Below are positions 1-6,454 of a DNA stretch of 9,249 bases, piece after piece. The DNA is from Euryarchaeota archaeon UBA549 (lineage in GTDB: Archaea; Thermoplasmatota; Poseidoniia; Poseidoniales; Poseidoniaceae), in the NCBI GenBank assembly GCA_002495645.1, contig DAGF01000043.1:1-9249 (forward strand), read 5' to 3'. Positions within the stretch are counted from its first letter, which is position 1. Each line of letters begins with the position of its first letter. The translations under genes and the position numbers were made by a program. A model generated the notes under the pieces. It saw nothing but the letters and a program-made list of their open reading frames with translations, did not search any database and had not been told where the DNA came from.

Positions 1-1569
1 TGGAAGCCTAATGTTCGGGCCATGACCAAGCAATGGCTGGACATGGGACTACGCCCTCGAGCAGTAACCCGCGATTTAGAATGGGGCATTCCCGTCCCAC
101 TTGATGGCGATGAATGGAGTGGAAAGTGTGTTTATGTTTGGTTTGAAGCTGTACAAGGTTATTCGACCTGCGCCCGTATCTGGGCGCAAAGAAATGCTGA
201 ATCACTCCCAGATGGTGCTGAGACCTGGAAACGATGGTGGACCGTCGATGAAGACGGTACAGTTCCTCGACACCTCTACTTCCTCGGGAAAGATAACATT
301 CCGTTCCACACGGTCATTTGGCCGGCGCTGATTCTCGGATTGAATCATGTTCACAAGGGCCTTTCTGCAGATGATCCCGTCTCTTTGCCCGAACCAGGCG
401 ATTTCGCTTTGGAATCCAATGTTCCTGCGATGGAGTACCTTATGCTAGCGGGTGGCCAATTTTCCAAATCGAGAAAACACGCCGTTTGGCTACCATCGTT
501 TCTGGAACGCTACGACCCGGATACACTACGGTATTACTTGAGCATCAACATGCCAGAAAACCATGATACGGACTTTAATTGGCCGGATTTCGTGGAGAAG
601 GTCAACAGTGAATTAATCGCCGCTTACGGCAATTTCGTTCATCGCGTGCTGACATTGGGTGCGCGTCTTCCCTGTGAGGCCGGCAGGACGCCATTTTCCA
701 AACACGATGGGCATGCAGTAGTTGAACAACACCAAACCCATCTCCAAGAGGCTTTGACTGAAATTACAACCTCGCTCCAACGCCACCGGTACAAAGAGGC
801 CCTCCGCGGCATCATGAACGTAGCACAGTACGGTAATCAAATCCTTCAAGCAGCCGCCCCATGGAAGCACCTCAAGGAGCCCCAAGATGGCCACGAGGAA
901 AGCCTTGCAACCCTTGCCTTTTGCTGGCGCATTGCGCGATTCCTCTCCATCACAACCCAACCCTTCCTCCCACACAGCGCACAACGCCTCTGGGAGGGAC
1001 TCGGCCACAACGGTTCGGTCGAGGAGATGAAGTGGGGGGACGCCATTGATTGGACTGCACCATTGGCCTGGTGTGATGAAACACCAAAGCCGTTGTTTGA
1101 GCGCCTCGAGCTTGAAGAAATCCTGGCTGTTGAACAGGACCTTGTTGAAGACTCAACCGATGACGACGGCGTGCATGCCGTCAAGGGTGGAAAGAAAAAG
1201 AAAGGAGGAAAAAACATGAAAACTGAACCAGAAGGAATTACGTATCTTGATTTTGATACATTCCTCAAAGTCAATCTACGTGTAGGGAAAATCAAAACTG
1301 TCGAAGACCATCCAGATGCCGATAAATTGTATGTCGTCAAATTGGATGACGGCACGGATGACGACCGCACCATCTGTGCCGGCCTGAAAGAATATTACAA
1401 GCCCGAAGAAATGGAAGGAAAACTGGTGGTCTTTGTTGAAAATCTGAAACCGCGACCGCTCCGAGGTGTGACTTCTGAGGGCATGATGCTTGCGGCTGAC
1501 AACGGAGACGGCACAGTTCGTTTGGTGACGATTGACGGGTCCATTGAACCAGGTAGCCAAGTACGCTGA
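1..1569 (+). CDS. metG: Methionyl-tRNA synthetase, C-terminal part with fused tRNA-binding domain (5' truncated)
   Basis: Class I aminoacyl-tRNA synthetase that charges tRNA-Met in the cytoplasm. The frame is open from base 1, so the start and the N-terminal half of the Rossmann domain lie outside the window. The visible part begins in the conserved block K-P-N-V-R followed by T-R-D-L-E-W-G-I-P-V-P. The KMSKS-type signature reads QFSKSR at 457-474, followed by the conserved D-P-D-T-L-R-Y-Y-L block and the helical anticodon-binding domain (about 540-1130). A Lys/Gly-rich linker (about 1180-1215) joins a C-terminal EMAPII/Trbp111-type OB fold (about 1250-1566; F-L-K-V-N-L-R-V-G-K, H-P-D-A-D-K-L, S-E-G-M-M-L-A). 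In many archaea this OB domain is a separate protein; here it is fused. The first Lys of the signature is Gln, but the second Lys is kept. The TGA stop at 1567-1569 abuts the stop of the convergent gene. Confidence 0.97.
   Translation, partial: WKPNVRAMTKQWLDMGLRPRAVTRDLEWGIPVPLDGDEWSGKCVYVWFEAVQGYSTCARIWAQRNAESLPDGAETWKRWWTVDEDGTVPRHLYFLGKDNIPFHTVIWPALILGLNHVHKGLSADDPVSLPEPGDFALESNVPAMEYLMLAGGQFSKSRKHAVWLPSFLERYDPDTLRYYLSINMPENHDTDFNWPDFVEKVNSELIAAYGNFVHRVLTLGARLPCEAGRTPFSKHDGHAVVEQHQTHLQEALTEITTSLQRHRYKEALRGIMNVAQYGNQILQAAAPWKHLKEPQDGHEESLATLAFCWRIARFLSITTQPFLPHSAQRLWEGLGHNGSVEEMKWGDAIDWTAPLAWCDETPKPLFERLELEEILAVEQDLVEDSTDDDGVHAVKGGKKKKGGKNMKTEPEGITYLDFDTFLKVNLRVGKIKTVEDHPDADKLYVVKLDDGTDDDRTICAGLKEYYKPEEMEGKLVVFVENLKPRPLRGVTSEGMMLAADNGDGTVRLVTIDGSIEPGSQVR
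1201..1218 (+). promoter_or_regulatory. Possible internal ribosome-binding site and ATG inside metG
   Basis: Within the lysine-rich linker the sequence AAAGGAGG (1201-1208) is followed by a 7-nt A-rich spacer and an ATG at 1216-1218, in the same frame as metG. A ribosome starting there would make a 117-residue protein that is almost exactly the OB-fold tRNA-binding domain. The match is seen directly; its use is inference. A caveat is that Lys-Gly codons (AAA, AAG, GGA) produce SD-like strings by themselves. Confidence 0.4.
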
Positions 1570-1572
1570 TCA
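1567..1572. other. Shared palindromic stop, TGATCA
   Basis: TGA at 1567-1569 ends metG on plus, and TGA read from 1572 to 1570 ends the cyclodeaminase gene on minus. Together they form the palindrome TGATCA with no base between genes. No T-rich terminator can fit between them, so each transcript must run into the 3' end of the other gene. T-rich tracts at about 1626-1637 and 1651-1664 are candidate plus-strand stop sites inside the opposing gene. Confidence 0.85.
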
Positions 1573-2199
1573 ATCAGACATTCGTTCGCGCACGGCGTCC
1601 ATGACTTCTCGCGACTTCAAACGGATTTCTTCTTTGAGTTCGTCCAATTCTTTCCTCATTTCAACACCGTACTCATCAGGAAGCCCATTCAAATTGATTT
1701 CAACGTTGAAGACAGCGCCTTTGGCTGCAGCACTTGCGAGTAACCCTGCAACACCGACGTCGGTGACGGCATTGCCATTGCCATGGCGTGCGAGTTCTGG
1801 GAGGTTGTTCAGCAAATTCAGCGCCAATGTTGCCGTCTCATACGGTACTTCTGCTGCTCGTAAGGTTGCTGCTCGGATAGCAAGTCGGCGTTGTTGCTTC
1901 TCTTCCTCCGTTGACTTGGGCAGTCCAAAACATCCCATCACTTCATCAAATGCAACGCTATCCTCTGTGGCGAGGTCTCCCGCCCGACTGATCATGGGGA
2001 TGGCCAACTCCTGAGTTGATTCAGCGATATTCCATCCCGCCTGCCATTTTTCTTTTCCAATGGTGAGGTCACACACCATGATGGCGAGGGAAGCGGCTTG
2101 ACCCAAGGAAACTGCTGCTGCCGTGCCGCCCCCGGGCGTTGGGGACGAAGATGCAAGTGCGGCCTGAAAATCACGCACGCTCATGTCCATCCAATTCAA
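1570..2199 (-). CDS. Formimidoyltetrahydrofolate cyclodeaminase
   Basis: Converts 5-formimino-THF to 5,10-methenyl-THF with release of ammonia, the second half-reaction of the mammalian bifunctional enzyme FTCD. The N-terminal block is diagnostic for the FTCD C-terminal domain family: S-V-R-D-F, then S-P-T-P-G-G-G (glycine triplet at residues 23-25), then an Ala-rich helix. At 209 residues it matches a free-standing cyclodeaminase domain. The open frame reaches an ATG at 2224-2226, but that start lies inside the upstream gene and lacks an SD. I chose TTG at 2197-2199 because AGGAGGTG (2212-2205) lies 5 nt before it and it overlaps the upstream stop by two bases. ATG at 2188-2190 is the alternative (14-nt spacing). 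It follows the formiminotransferase gene directly, so the two enzymes are probably made together. Confidence 0.92.
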   Translation of the reverse strand: MNWMDMSVRDFQAALASSSPTPGGGTAAAVSLGQAASLAIMVCDLTIGKEKWQAGWNIAESTQELAIPMISRAGDLATEDSVAFDEVMGCFGLPKSTEEEKQQRRLAIRAATLRAAEVPYETATLALNLLNNLPELARHGNGNAVTDVGVAGLLASAAAKGAVFNVEINLNGLPDEYGVEMRKELDELKEEIRLKSREVMDAVRERMSD

Positions 2200-3242
2200 T
2201 TGACCACCTCCTTGGCTAAAGCCCATTCAATGATGTGCTCCCGTGGGTTGAACTCGTGATGTTCATTCAAGCCTAAACATTCCACGGCACTTTCCACCAG
2301 TTCCTCATCTGTATCAGCTTCAGGATTGAAAAATCGACCGGCCTCGAGCATGGCAGAAAGCGGCACCAATCCAACAATTTCACTGCCGCACAAGTCAACA
2401 TCATGATCTGATGCAAGGCTTTCACATGTCTTAAACGCCAAATGAAGAGGGCAGAGCGCTACATCAAGCAAATTCATGGAAACTTGTGAGATACCTAGTT
2501 CATCCACTGGGACGCCCATGCCCTGAACTTTCGGGAGCATGCCGCCCGAGCGAATTTTACCCCCACTCTCCGACTTGAGAAGACGTCCGCTGCTACGAAC
2601 GATGGAGCCAACTTTCTTGGCCACTGTGGCTCCTTTTTCATTCACGTTCACGTTGTAAGCCACGAGAATTGAACGAGCACCAACTGTAATCCCTCCAGAA
2701 CGGGCAACCATGGGCGACCACCGCATGGCACCCTTATCCGGAAATCTGGTAGCATCAGCATGCGTTGTTTCTCCGCCTTCAAGACGTTCTTCCAATCCTT
2801 CATATTCACCTCTGCGCAAGTCCGATAGCATGGTTCGTTCAGGTGTTGAGGATGCAGCGCCATAGAGAAACAAGGGCACATCATGGCGTTGTGCGACCTC
2901 GTCGACCACTGTACGAGCCAATTCTGCGCATTCCTCCATGGTGATGTTCTGCAGGGGCACAAAGGGGCACACATCCACTACGCCTAAGCGCGGATGCTCA
3001 CCTTCGTGAGTTTGCATGTCAAGGTGTTCAATACTTGCCTCAATCAATGCAATAGCACCCGAGACAACATCCGCGGGTGAACCAGCAAATGTGATGACTG
3101 TTCGATGGTAATCATGGTCAGGTTCAACGCCGAGGACGGTGCATCCATGGACCCTGCGAACAGCATCGACGATCAGGTCAATCTTTTGCTGGTCCCTGCC
3201 TTCAGAGATGTTGGGGACGCATTCAACCAGTTGAGAAAGCAT
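2196..3242 (-). CDS. Glutamate formiminotransferase
   Basis: Transfers the formimino group of N-formimino-L-glutamate, an intermediate of histidine degradation, to tetrahydrofolate. The start L-S-Q-L-V-E-C-V-P-N-I-S-E-G-R-D is almost the same as the N-terminus of the mammalian FTCD formiminotransferase domain as I recall it. That supports the ATG at 3240-3242 over the in-frame TTG 12 bases upstream. The segment G-E-H-P-R-L-G-V-V-D-V-C-P-F (about 81-94) contains His83, the equivalent of the catalytic His82 of the mammalian enzyme; L-R-R-G-E-Y-E-G-L follows near 142-150. The length of 348 residues fits both formiminotransferase subdomains. It begins 45 bases after pan with no clear SD, so it either shares the pan transcript or has a weak promoter of its own. 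It overlaps the cyclodeaminase start. Confidence 0.95.
   Translation of the reverse strand: MLSQLVECVPNISEGRDQQKIDLIVDAVRRVHGCTVLGVEPDHDYHRTVITFAGSPADVVSGAIALIEASIEHLDMQTHEGEHPRLGVVDVCPFVPLQNITMEECAELARTVVDEVAQRHDVPLFLYGAASSTPERTMLSDLRRGEYEGLEERLEGGETTHADATRFPDKGAMRWSPMVARSGGITVGARSILVAYNVNVNEKGATVAKKVGSIVRSSGRLLKSESGGKIRSGGMLPKVQGMGVPVDELGISQVSMNLLDVALCPLHLAFKTCESLASDHDVDLCGSEIVGLVPLSAMLEAGRFFNPEADTDEELVESAVECLGLNEHHEFNPREHIIEWALAKEVVN
2204..2213 (-). promoter_or_regulatory. Shine-Dalgarno of the cyclodeaminase gene
   Basis: On the minus strand the end of the formiminotransferase gene reads AAGGAGGTGG. AGGAGGTG is a full-length complement to the usual 16S rRNA tail. It sits 5 nt before the TTG at 2199 and 14 nt before the ATG at 2190, so it favours the TTG start and rules against the long form from 2226. 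Confidence 0.75.
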
Positions 3243-3287
3243 GCCCTGTGGCAAGGCCTTGGGTCTTTGAATGTTCTTTGCCGAATA

Positions 3288-4508
3288 TCACGAATACAGC
3301 GCTTCAGGGGACCGAACACTCGTGCCCTGGGCTCTTTTCTTGTCCAAACGAGTGATGGCGTCCATCATGTCTTGGTTTGAAACAGAAGAACGCTCATCTC
3401 GGATGGCGATCATGCCTGCTTCAACACAGGTTGCTTTGAGTTCAGCTCCGGAGTATCCTTTCGTGCGGTCAACAATACGCCCGATGTTGATTTTCTTCGT
3501 GTTTATGTTGCTAAGATGGACGGAAAGAATGGCCTTCCTTGAAGCATCATCGGGGATTGGTATTTCGATCACTCTGTCAAATCGTCCAGGTCGCAAAAGA
3601 GCATCATCAAGAATGTCAGGGCGGTTGGTGGCCGCAATGATCTTGACATCCTGCAGCGCATCAAATCCGTCCAATTCTGCAAGTAATTGCATCAATGTTC
3701 GCTGAACTTCTCGGTCACCGCTGGTGGAACCATCAAGTCGCTTGGCACCAATTGCATCTATTTCGTCAAGGAAAATGACGCTGGGCGCCTTTTCCTTCGC
3801 AAGAGAAAACAATTCGCGGACCATTCGGCCACCTTCGCCGATGTACTTTTGGGCGAGTTCACTGCCAACCATGCGGATAAACGTGGCTTCAGTGTGGTTG
3901 GCCACGGCCTTTGCCAAGAGCGTTTTGCCACAACCTGGCGGCCCGACGAGGAGAACGCCCTTTGGCGGTATAATGCCAACCTTCTCGAACAATTCCGGTT
4001 TGACGAGCGGCAATTCAATGGCCTCTCTTACAGATTCGACTTGCTCATCAAGACCAGCAACATTCTCGTATGTGATGGTGGGTTTTTCCACCATTTCAGC
4101 GCCACTGACCATCGGGTCCCATGCCTCGTGGAGGAGTTCAACAACCGACAAACTGTCTTGATTCAAAGCGACCCGTGTGCCTGGTTTGAGTTTATCAGGG
4201 TCAAGGCGCTGGTTGAGCGATACTTGGAAGACCGTACCGTTCGATGAGCGGACGATGGCGCGCTCATGGTCGAGAATATCTTGGATGTGACCAACGATGA
4301 GGGGCGGCATTTTCAGCAAGTTGACATTTTCTTCAAGGCGTTCAATTTTCTTGCGCAGTGTACGCATTTCAGCTTCCAAACTGGTCCGCTCGTTGATGAG
4401 TTGTTGCGTTTCTTCTCGGAGGTCGGAATACGCCTCTTCAAGGGAGCGGAGGTCATCATCCGCATTGTTGGGCAAATTACCATCGGTGCGTTCTACATCC
4501 GTACCCAT
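3288..4508 (-). CDS. pan: Proteasome-activating nucleotidase PAN (AAA+ ATPase)
   Basis: Hexameric ATPase that unfolds proteins and feeds them into the archaeal 20S proteasome, homologous to eukaryotic Rpt1-6. With ATG at 4506-4508 the protein has 406 residues. An N-terminal coiled coil spans about 20-66. An OB subdomain follows, beginning at the conserved P-P-L-I-V-G. The AAA+ module has Walker A GPPGCGKT (189-196), pore loop Y-I-G (222-224), Walker B VIFLDEID (244-251), sensor Asn295, and the arginine-finger block L-R-P-G-R-F-D-R (305-312). The C-terminus is L-Y-S, a good HbYX tail that docks into the 20S ring and opens its gate. An in-frame TTG 18 bases upstream is possible but has no SD. 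A TATA-like element about 30 bases upstream suggests a very short or absent 5' leader. It heads the leftward block with the two folate genes. Confidence 0.97.
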   Translation of the reverse strand: MGTDVERTDGNLPNNADDDLRSLEEAYSDLREETQQLINERTSLEAEMRTLRKKIERLEENVNLLKMPPLIVGHIQDILDHERAIVRSSNGTVFQVSLNQRLDPDKLKPGTRVALNQDSLSVVELLHEAWDPMVSGAEMVEKPTITYENVAGLDEQVESVREAIELPLVKPELFEKVGIIPPKGVLLVGPPGCGKTLLAKAVANHTEATFIRMVGSELAQKYIGEGGRMVRELFSLAKEKAPSVIFLDEIDAIGAKRLDGSTSGDREVQRTLMQLLAELDGFDALQDVKIIAATNRPDILDDALLRPGRFDRVIEIPIPDDASRKAILSVHLSNINTKKINIGRIVDRTKGYSGAELKATCVEAGMIAIRDERSSVSNQDMMDAITRLDKKRAQGTSVRSPEALYS

Positions 4509-4536
4509 GCCTATCAATTTAACCAAAAGCCGACTG

Positions 4537-4545
4537 TGTATAAGG
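4537..4545. promoter_or_regulatory. TATA-like element usable in both directions
   Basis: Read on plus it is TGTATAAGG, on minus CCTTATACA. Archaeal transcription starts about 25 bases downstream of the box centre. On minus that gives a start near 4515, some 7 bases before the pan ATG (leaderless or nearly so). On plus it gives a start near 4567, a leader of about 50 bases for mbf1. No clear purine-rich BRE is visible on either side. TTTAA at 4518-4522 is a second candidate for the plus direction. Confidence 0.4.
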
Positions 4546-4578
4546 TCTGTGTGGTTTGAGCCTGCTTGTTGATGGCAA

Positions 4579-4610
4579 CAAAGGGTTCAAAGAGCGTGAC
4601 CAAAGGTTCA
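4579..4610 (+). repeat. Imperfect direct repeat upstream of mbf1
   Basis: CAAAGGGTTCA (4579-4589) recurs as CAAAGGTTCA (4601-4610), differing by one G. The starts are 22 bases apart, about two helical turns, as expected for a regulator that binds the same face of DNA. The pair would lie just downstream of a transcription start at about 4567. The second copy contains AAAGG, which may also act as a weak SD for the ATG at 4616. Confidence 0.4.
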
Positions 4611-4615
4611 TTTCC

Positions 4616-5098
4616 ATGGGCGAATGTGAACTCTGTGGAGCAGTGAAAGTTGGTGTTAAACGAGTGCCAACTGGAAAAACGGAGGTCGCTGCCTGTGCCC
4701 GCTGTATTGAGAAAATGAATCTAGCCCCAAAATCTGAGGCCCCTGGGTTGAAGCGTTCTCGCAGTTTTGCATCTGCTCCATCCCCTCGGAAAAGGAAAAA
4801 CGACATCATGACACGGGCTGCAACAGAATTGGCGCCTGATTTTCACAAGCGTATTGCCAAAGCTCGCAGCGATCGACAGTGGAGTCAGCAACAATTGGCA
4901 AAGAAAATGGCAGAAACGGTCAACATCATCAAAGCTGCAGAATCCGGCAAACATCCAACGGATGCTGTGGTGCGGAAATTTGAACGTGTTTTGAACATCA
5001 AACTGATGGTTGAACGCACGGCTGAAGAATCCCGCCACGTCAATGCCGGGCCTTCAAGAGGGATGACATTCGGTGATTACCTTAACGATTTGAGGTGA
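4616..5098 (+). CDS. Multiprotein bridging factor 1 (zinc ribbon + HTH)
   Basis: Archaeal MBF1-type protein of 160 residues. In eukaryotes MBF1 bridges activators and TBP; archaeal and eukaryotic members are also linked to the ribosome and to translation quality control. The N-terminus is a zinc ribbon with C-E-L-C (Cys4, Cys7) and C-A-R-C (Cys27, Cys30). A basic, Ser/Pro/Lys-rich linker follows (about 38-64), then a Cro/C1-type helix-turn-helix (about 75-130; K-A-R-S-D-R-Q-W-S-Q-Q-Q-L-A-K-K and I-K-A-A-E-S-G-K). The ending M-T-F-G-D-Y-L recalls the conserved tail of archaeal MBF1. I start at ATG 4616 because the zinc ribbon begins at once; the in-frame TTG at 4556 would add 20 unconserved residues. 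It leads the rightward block, divergent from pan, and the SD for tsr3 overlaps its stop. Confidence 0.92.
   Translation: MGECELCGAVKVGVKRVPTGKTEVAACARCIEKMNLAPKSEAPGLKRSRSFASAPSPRKRKNDIMTRAATELAPDFHKRIAKARSDRQWSQQQLAKKMAETVNIIKAAESGKHPTDAVVRKFERVLNIKLMVERTAEESRHVNAGPSRGMTFGDYLNDLR
5092..5098 (+). promoter_or_regulatory. Shine-Dalgarno of tsr3, overlapping the mbf1 stop
   Basis: GAGGTGA includes the TGA stop of mbf1 (5096-5098) and ends 4 nt before the TTG at 5103. It decides the unusual TTG start of the next gene and implies that the ribosome ending mbf1 hands over to tsr3. Confidence 0.65.
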
Positions 5099-5102
5099 GG
5101 GT

Positions 5103-5663
5103 TTGCGCCCTGTTTCCGTTCATGCCTTGTGGTTGGCTCAAGACGACCCAAAGAAGAACACGGCTGTCCTCGCATCAAAACGTGGCGATATGCGCCTCCA
5201 TAAATCCATCAAAACCCTCCCAAAAAGGGGCATCATTCTCGAACCGCTCTGTGGCAAGGTTTTCGGCCCCGAAGATCATGCGCTACTCAACGAACAAAAC
5301 GGTGCTTTGGTCGGCCTGGATTGCAGTTGGGCGCATATCGAGGCATCTGTTGAGTCCGTGATGAAACGAACTCGGTTACAACCTCGTATGCTCCCACTTT
5401 TGCTTGCAGCCAATCCTGTCAACTGGGGCAAACCTGGCATGTTGACAACCGCTGAAGCAATGGCAGCAGTTCTCTATCTTCTTGGCCGCCGAGAACAATC
5501 AGAACAGATTCTTGGTTCCTTTCGGTGGGGTCAACGTTTCTTTGAACTGAACAAGGAACCACTTGATGCGTATTCAAAGGCTACATCCAGCGAAGAGTTG
5601 GTCGCTTTACAGTTCGAATTTTTTGACCTTGACCACCTTCGACAGGGGGATGAGGTGTCATGA
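5103..5663 (+). CDS. tsr3: Tsr3-type 16S rRNA aminocarboxypropyltransferase
   Basis: SAM-dependent enzyme that transfers the 3-amino-3-carboxypropyl group to a base in the small-subunit rRNA. In yeast this makes the hypermodified pseudouridine at 1191 of 18S rRNA; archaeal members modify the equivalent site. Family signatures run in order over 186 residues: D-D-P-K-K-N-T (14-20), L-D-C-S-W (72-76), A-A-N-P-V-N-W-G-K-P (102-111), the helix E-A-M-A-A-V-L-Y-L-L-G (118-128), and F-R-W-G-Q-R-F-F-E-L-N (140-150). Similarity to the family begins within the first residues, so the TTG start at 5103 is needed; GAGGTGA at 5092-5098 provides the SD. It lies 4 bases after mbf1 and overlaps fdhD by four bases (ATGA), which suggests coupled translation. 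Confidence 0.92.
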   Translation: MRPVSVHALWLAQDDPKKNTAVLASKRGDMRLHKSIKTLPKRGIILEPLCGKVFGPEDHALLNEQNGALVGLDCSWAHIEASVESVMKRTRLQPRMLPLLLAANPVNWGKPGMLTTAEAMAAVLYLLGRREQSEQILGSFRWGQRFFELNKEPLDAYSKATSSEELVALQFEFFDLDHLRQGDEVS

Positions 5664-6454
5664 AGAACACAACTCGTCAATCTGTTCATCGCTTTGAAGA
5701 TGGAACGATGAGGTTTGACGCTGAAGTTATCGCGGCCGAATGCCTTGTTCACATCCATGTCAATGCGTCGCACGTAACGAGTCTATTGGCATCCCCAGAA
5801 AATTTAGGAGACCTCGCTACAGGCCATTTGAGGTGTGAATACGACCTTCACCCTCCTGCAGAGGGTCATCGGATTCGTATTGAAGCCAATGAAGCAGAGT
5901 ATCACATTCATGTTGAGGTTAAGGGAGAATTTGTACATTCTCCGCGGAACAGCATCGTCACCACATCGTGCGGTGGGTGTGAGCAAGACCAATTGAGTGC
6001 ATTAGTTGATGAAACACCGGCGGTCTCTTCGCCTGCGTCAGTTATTGATGTCGAACAATTGATCAATTCATTGGAGAACATGCGTTCTCAACAACCCGGA
6101 TTTGAGGCTACAGGTGGCATGCATGCGGCGGGGCTCATGCTGAGTGCGAAATCCAAACTTCTGATTCGGGAAGATATTGGTCGGCATAATGCCGTCGACA
6201 AAGTCATGGGTGCATGGTTAGAATCCAAGGATTCCAGCCTGCCAGTTGCCCTTCTTTTGTCGGGTCGCTGCGGCTGGGACATCGTTGCAAAAGCGGCCCG
6301 AATGAATATACCAATCATTGCATCAATTGGCGCAGCCTCCAGTTTAGCTATCAGAACTGCACGTTCTTCGAACATGACCTTGGTATCCTTTGCGAAGGCT
6401 GGCCGAGCGGTCGTGATTGGGCCTGTTGAGGGGCGGATACAGCGGAACCATTGA
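5660..6454 (+). CDS. fdhD: FdhD, sulfurtransferase for formate-dehydrogenase maturation
   Basis: FdhD passes sulfur from a cysteine desulfurase to the molybdenum/tungsten bis-PGD cofactor, which formate dehydrogenases need for activity. The protein has 264 residues, close to the E. coli protein. The catalytic loop C-G-G-C (Cys104, Cys107) matches the paired cysteines of the family. The blocks T-G-G-M-H-A-A, R-E-D-I-G-R-H-N-A-V-D-K-V and S-G-R followed by K-A-A-R-M-N-I-P-I-I follow in the usual order. The ATG at 5660 overlaps the tsr3 stop (ATGA); GAGGTG at 5652-5657 or the G-rich run just before it can serve as SD. The next gene encodes a bis-PGD oxidoreductase, the likely client. The usual Arg of the last conserved block appears as a Lys (F-A-K), a minor change. 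Confidence 0.95.
   Translation: MKNTTRQSVHRFEDGTMRFDAEVIAAECLVHIHVNASHVTSLLASPENLGDLATGHLRCEYDLHPPAEGHRIRIEANEAEYHIHVEVKGEFVHSPRNSIVTTSCGGCEQDQLSALVDETPAVSSPASVIDVEQLINSLENMRSQQPGFEATGGMHAAGLMLSAKSKLLIREDIGRHNAVDKVMGAWLESKDSSLPVALLLSGRCGWDIVAKAARMNIPIIASIGAASSLAIRTARSSNMTLVSFAKAGRAVVIGPVEGRIQRNH

Larger units (their letters stand above)
4509..4615. promoter_or_regulatory. Divergent control region between pan and mbf1
   Basis: These 107 bases separate the start codons of two divergently read genes and are the longest gap between genes in the window. They hold a TATA-like core near the middle, an AT-rich patch with TTTAA (4518-4522) close to pan, and a pair of near-identical 10-11 base direct repeats just upstream of mbf1. 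No ORF of note fits here. Promoters in both directions are expected because no other upstream start site serves either block. Confidence 0.7.

Noticed and set aside
846..1373. Long minus-strand frame (175 codons) inside metG
   Set aside because: Its product is Ser/Arg-rich and low in complexity with no recognisable motif, and it lies fully opposite a clear metG. It is a shadow frame.
1532..2014. 160-codon plus-strand frame spanning the end of metG and the cyclodeaminase gene
   Set aside because: Its Ser/Ala/Arg-rich translation is the usual antisense of an Ala/Leu-rich gene, and it would start inside metG.
2209..2220. Small palindrome GGCTTTAGCC next to the cyclodeaminase SD
   Set aside because: Only four pairs with a two-base loop, too weak to form a stable hairpin or terminator.
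3243..3287. Terminator or strong promoter between pan and formiminotransferase
   Set aside because: There is no T-run and no inverted repeat, and only a weak TATA-like patch near the pan stop. Not enough to call either.
3687..4247. 186-codon plus-strand frame opposite pan
   Set aside because: The pan protein on the other strand has all AAA+ motifs. This frame has none, no SD and no family resemblance.
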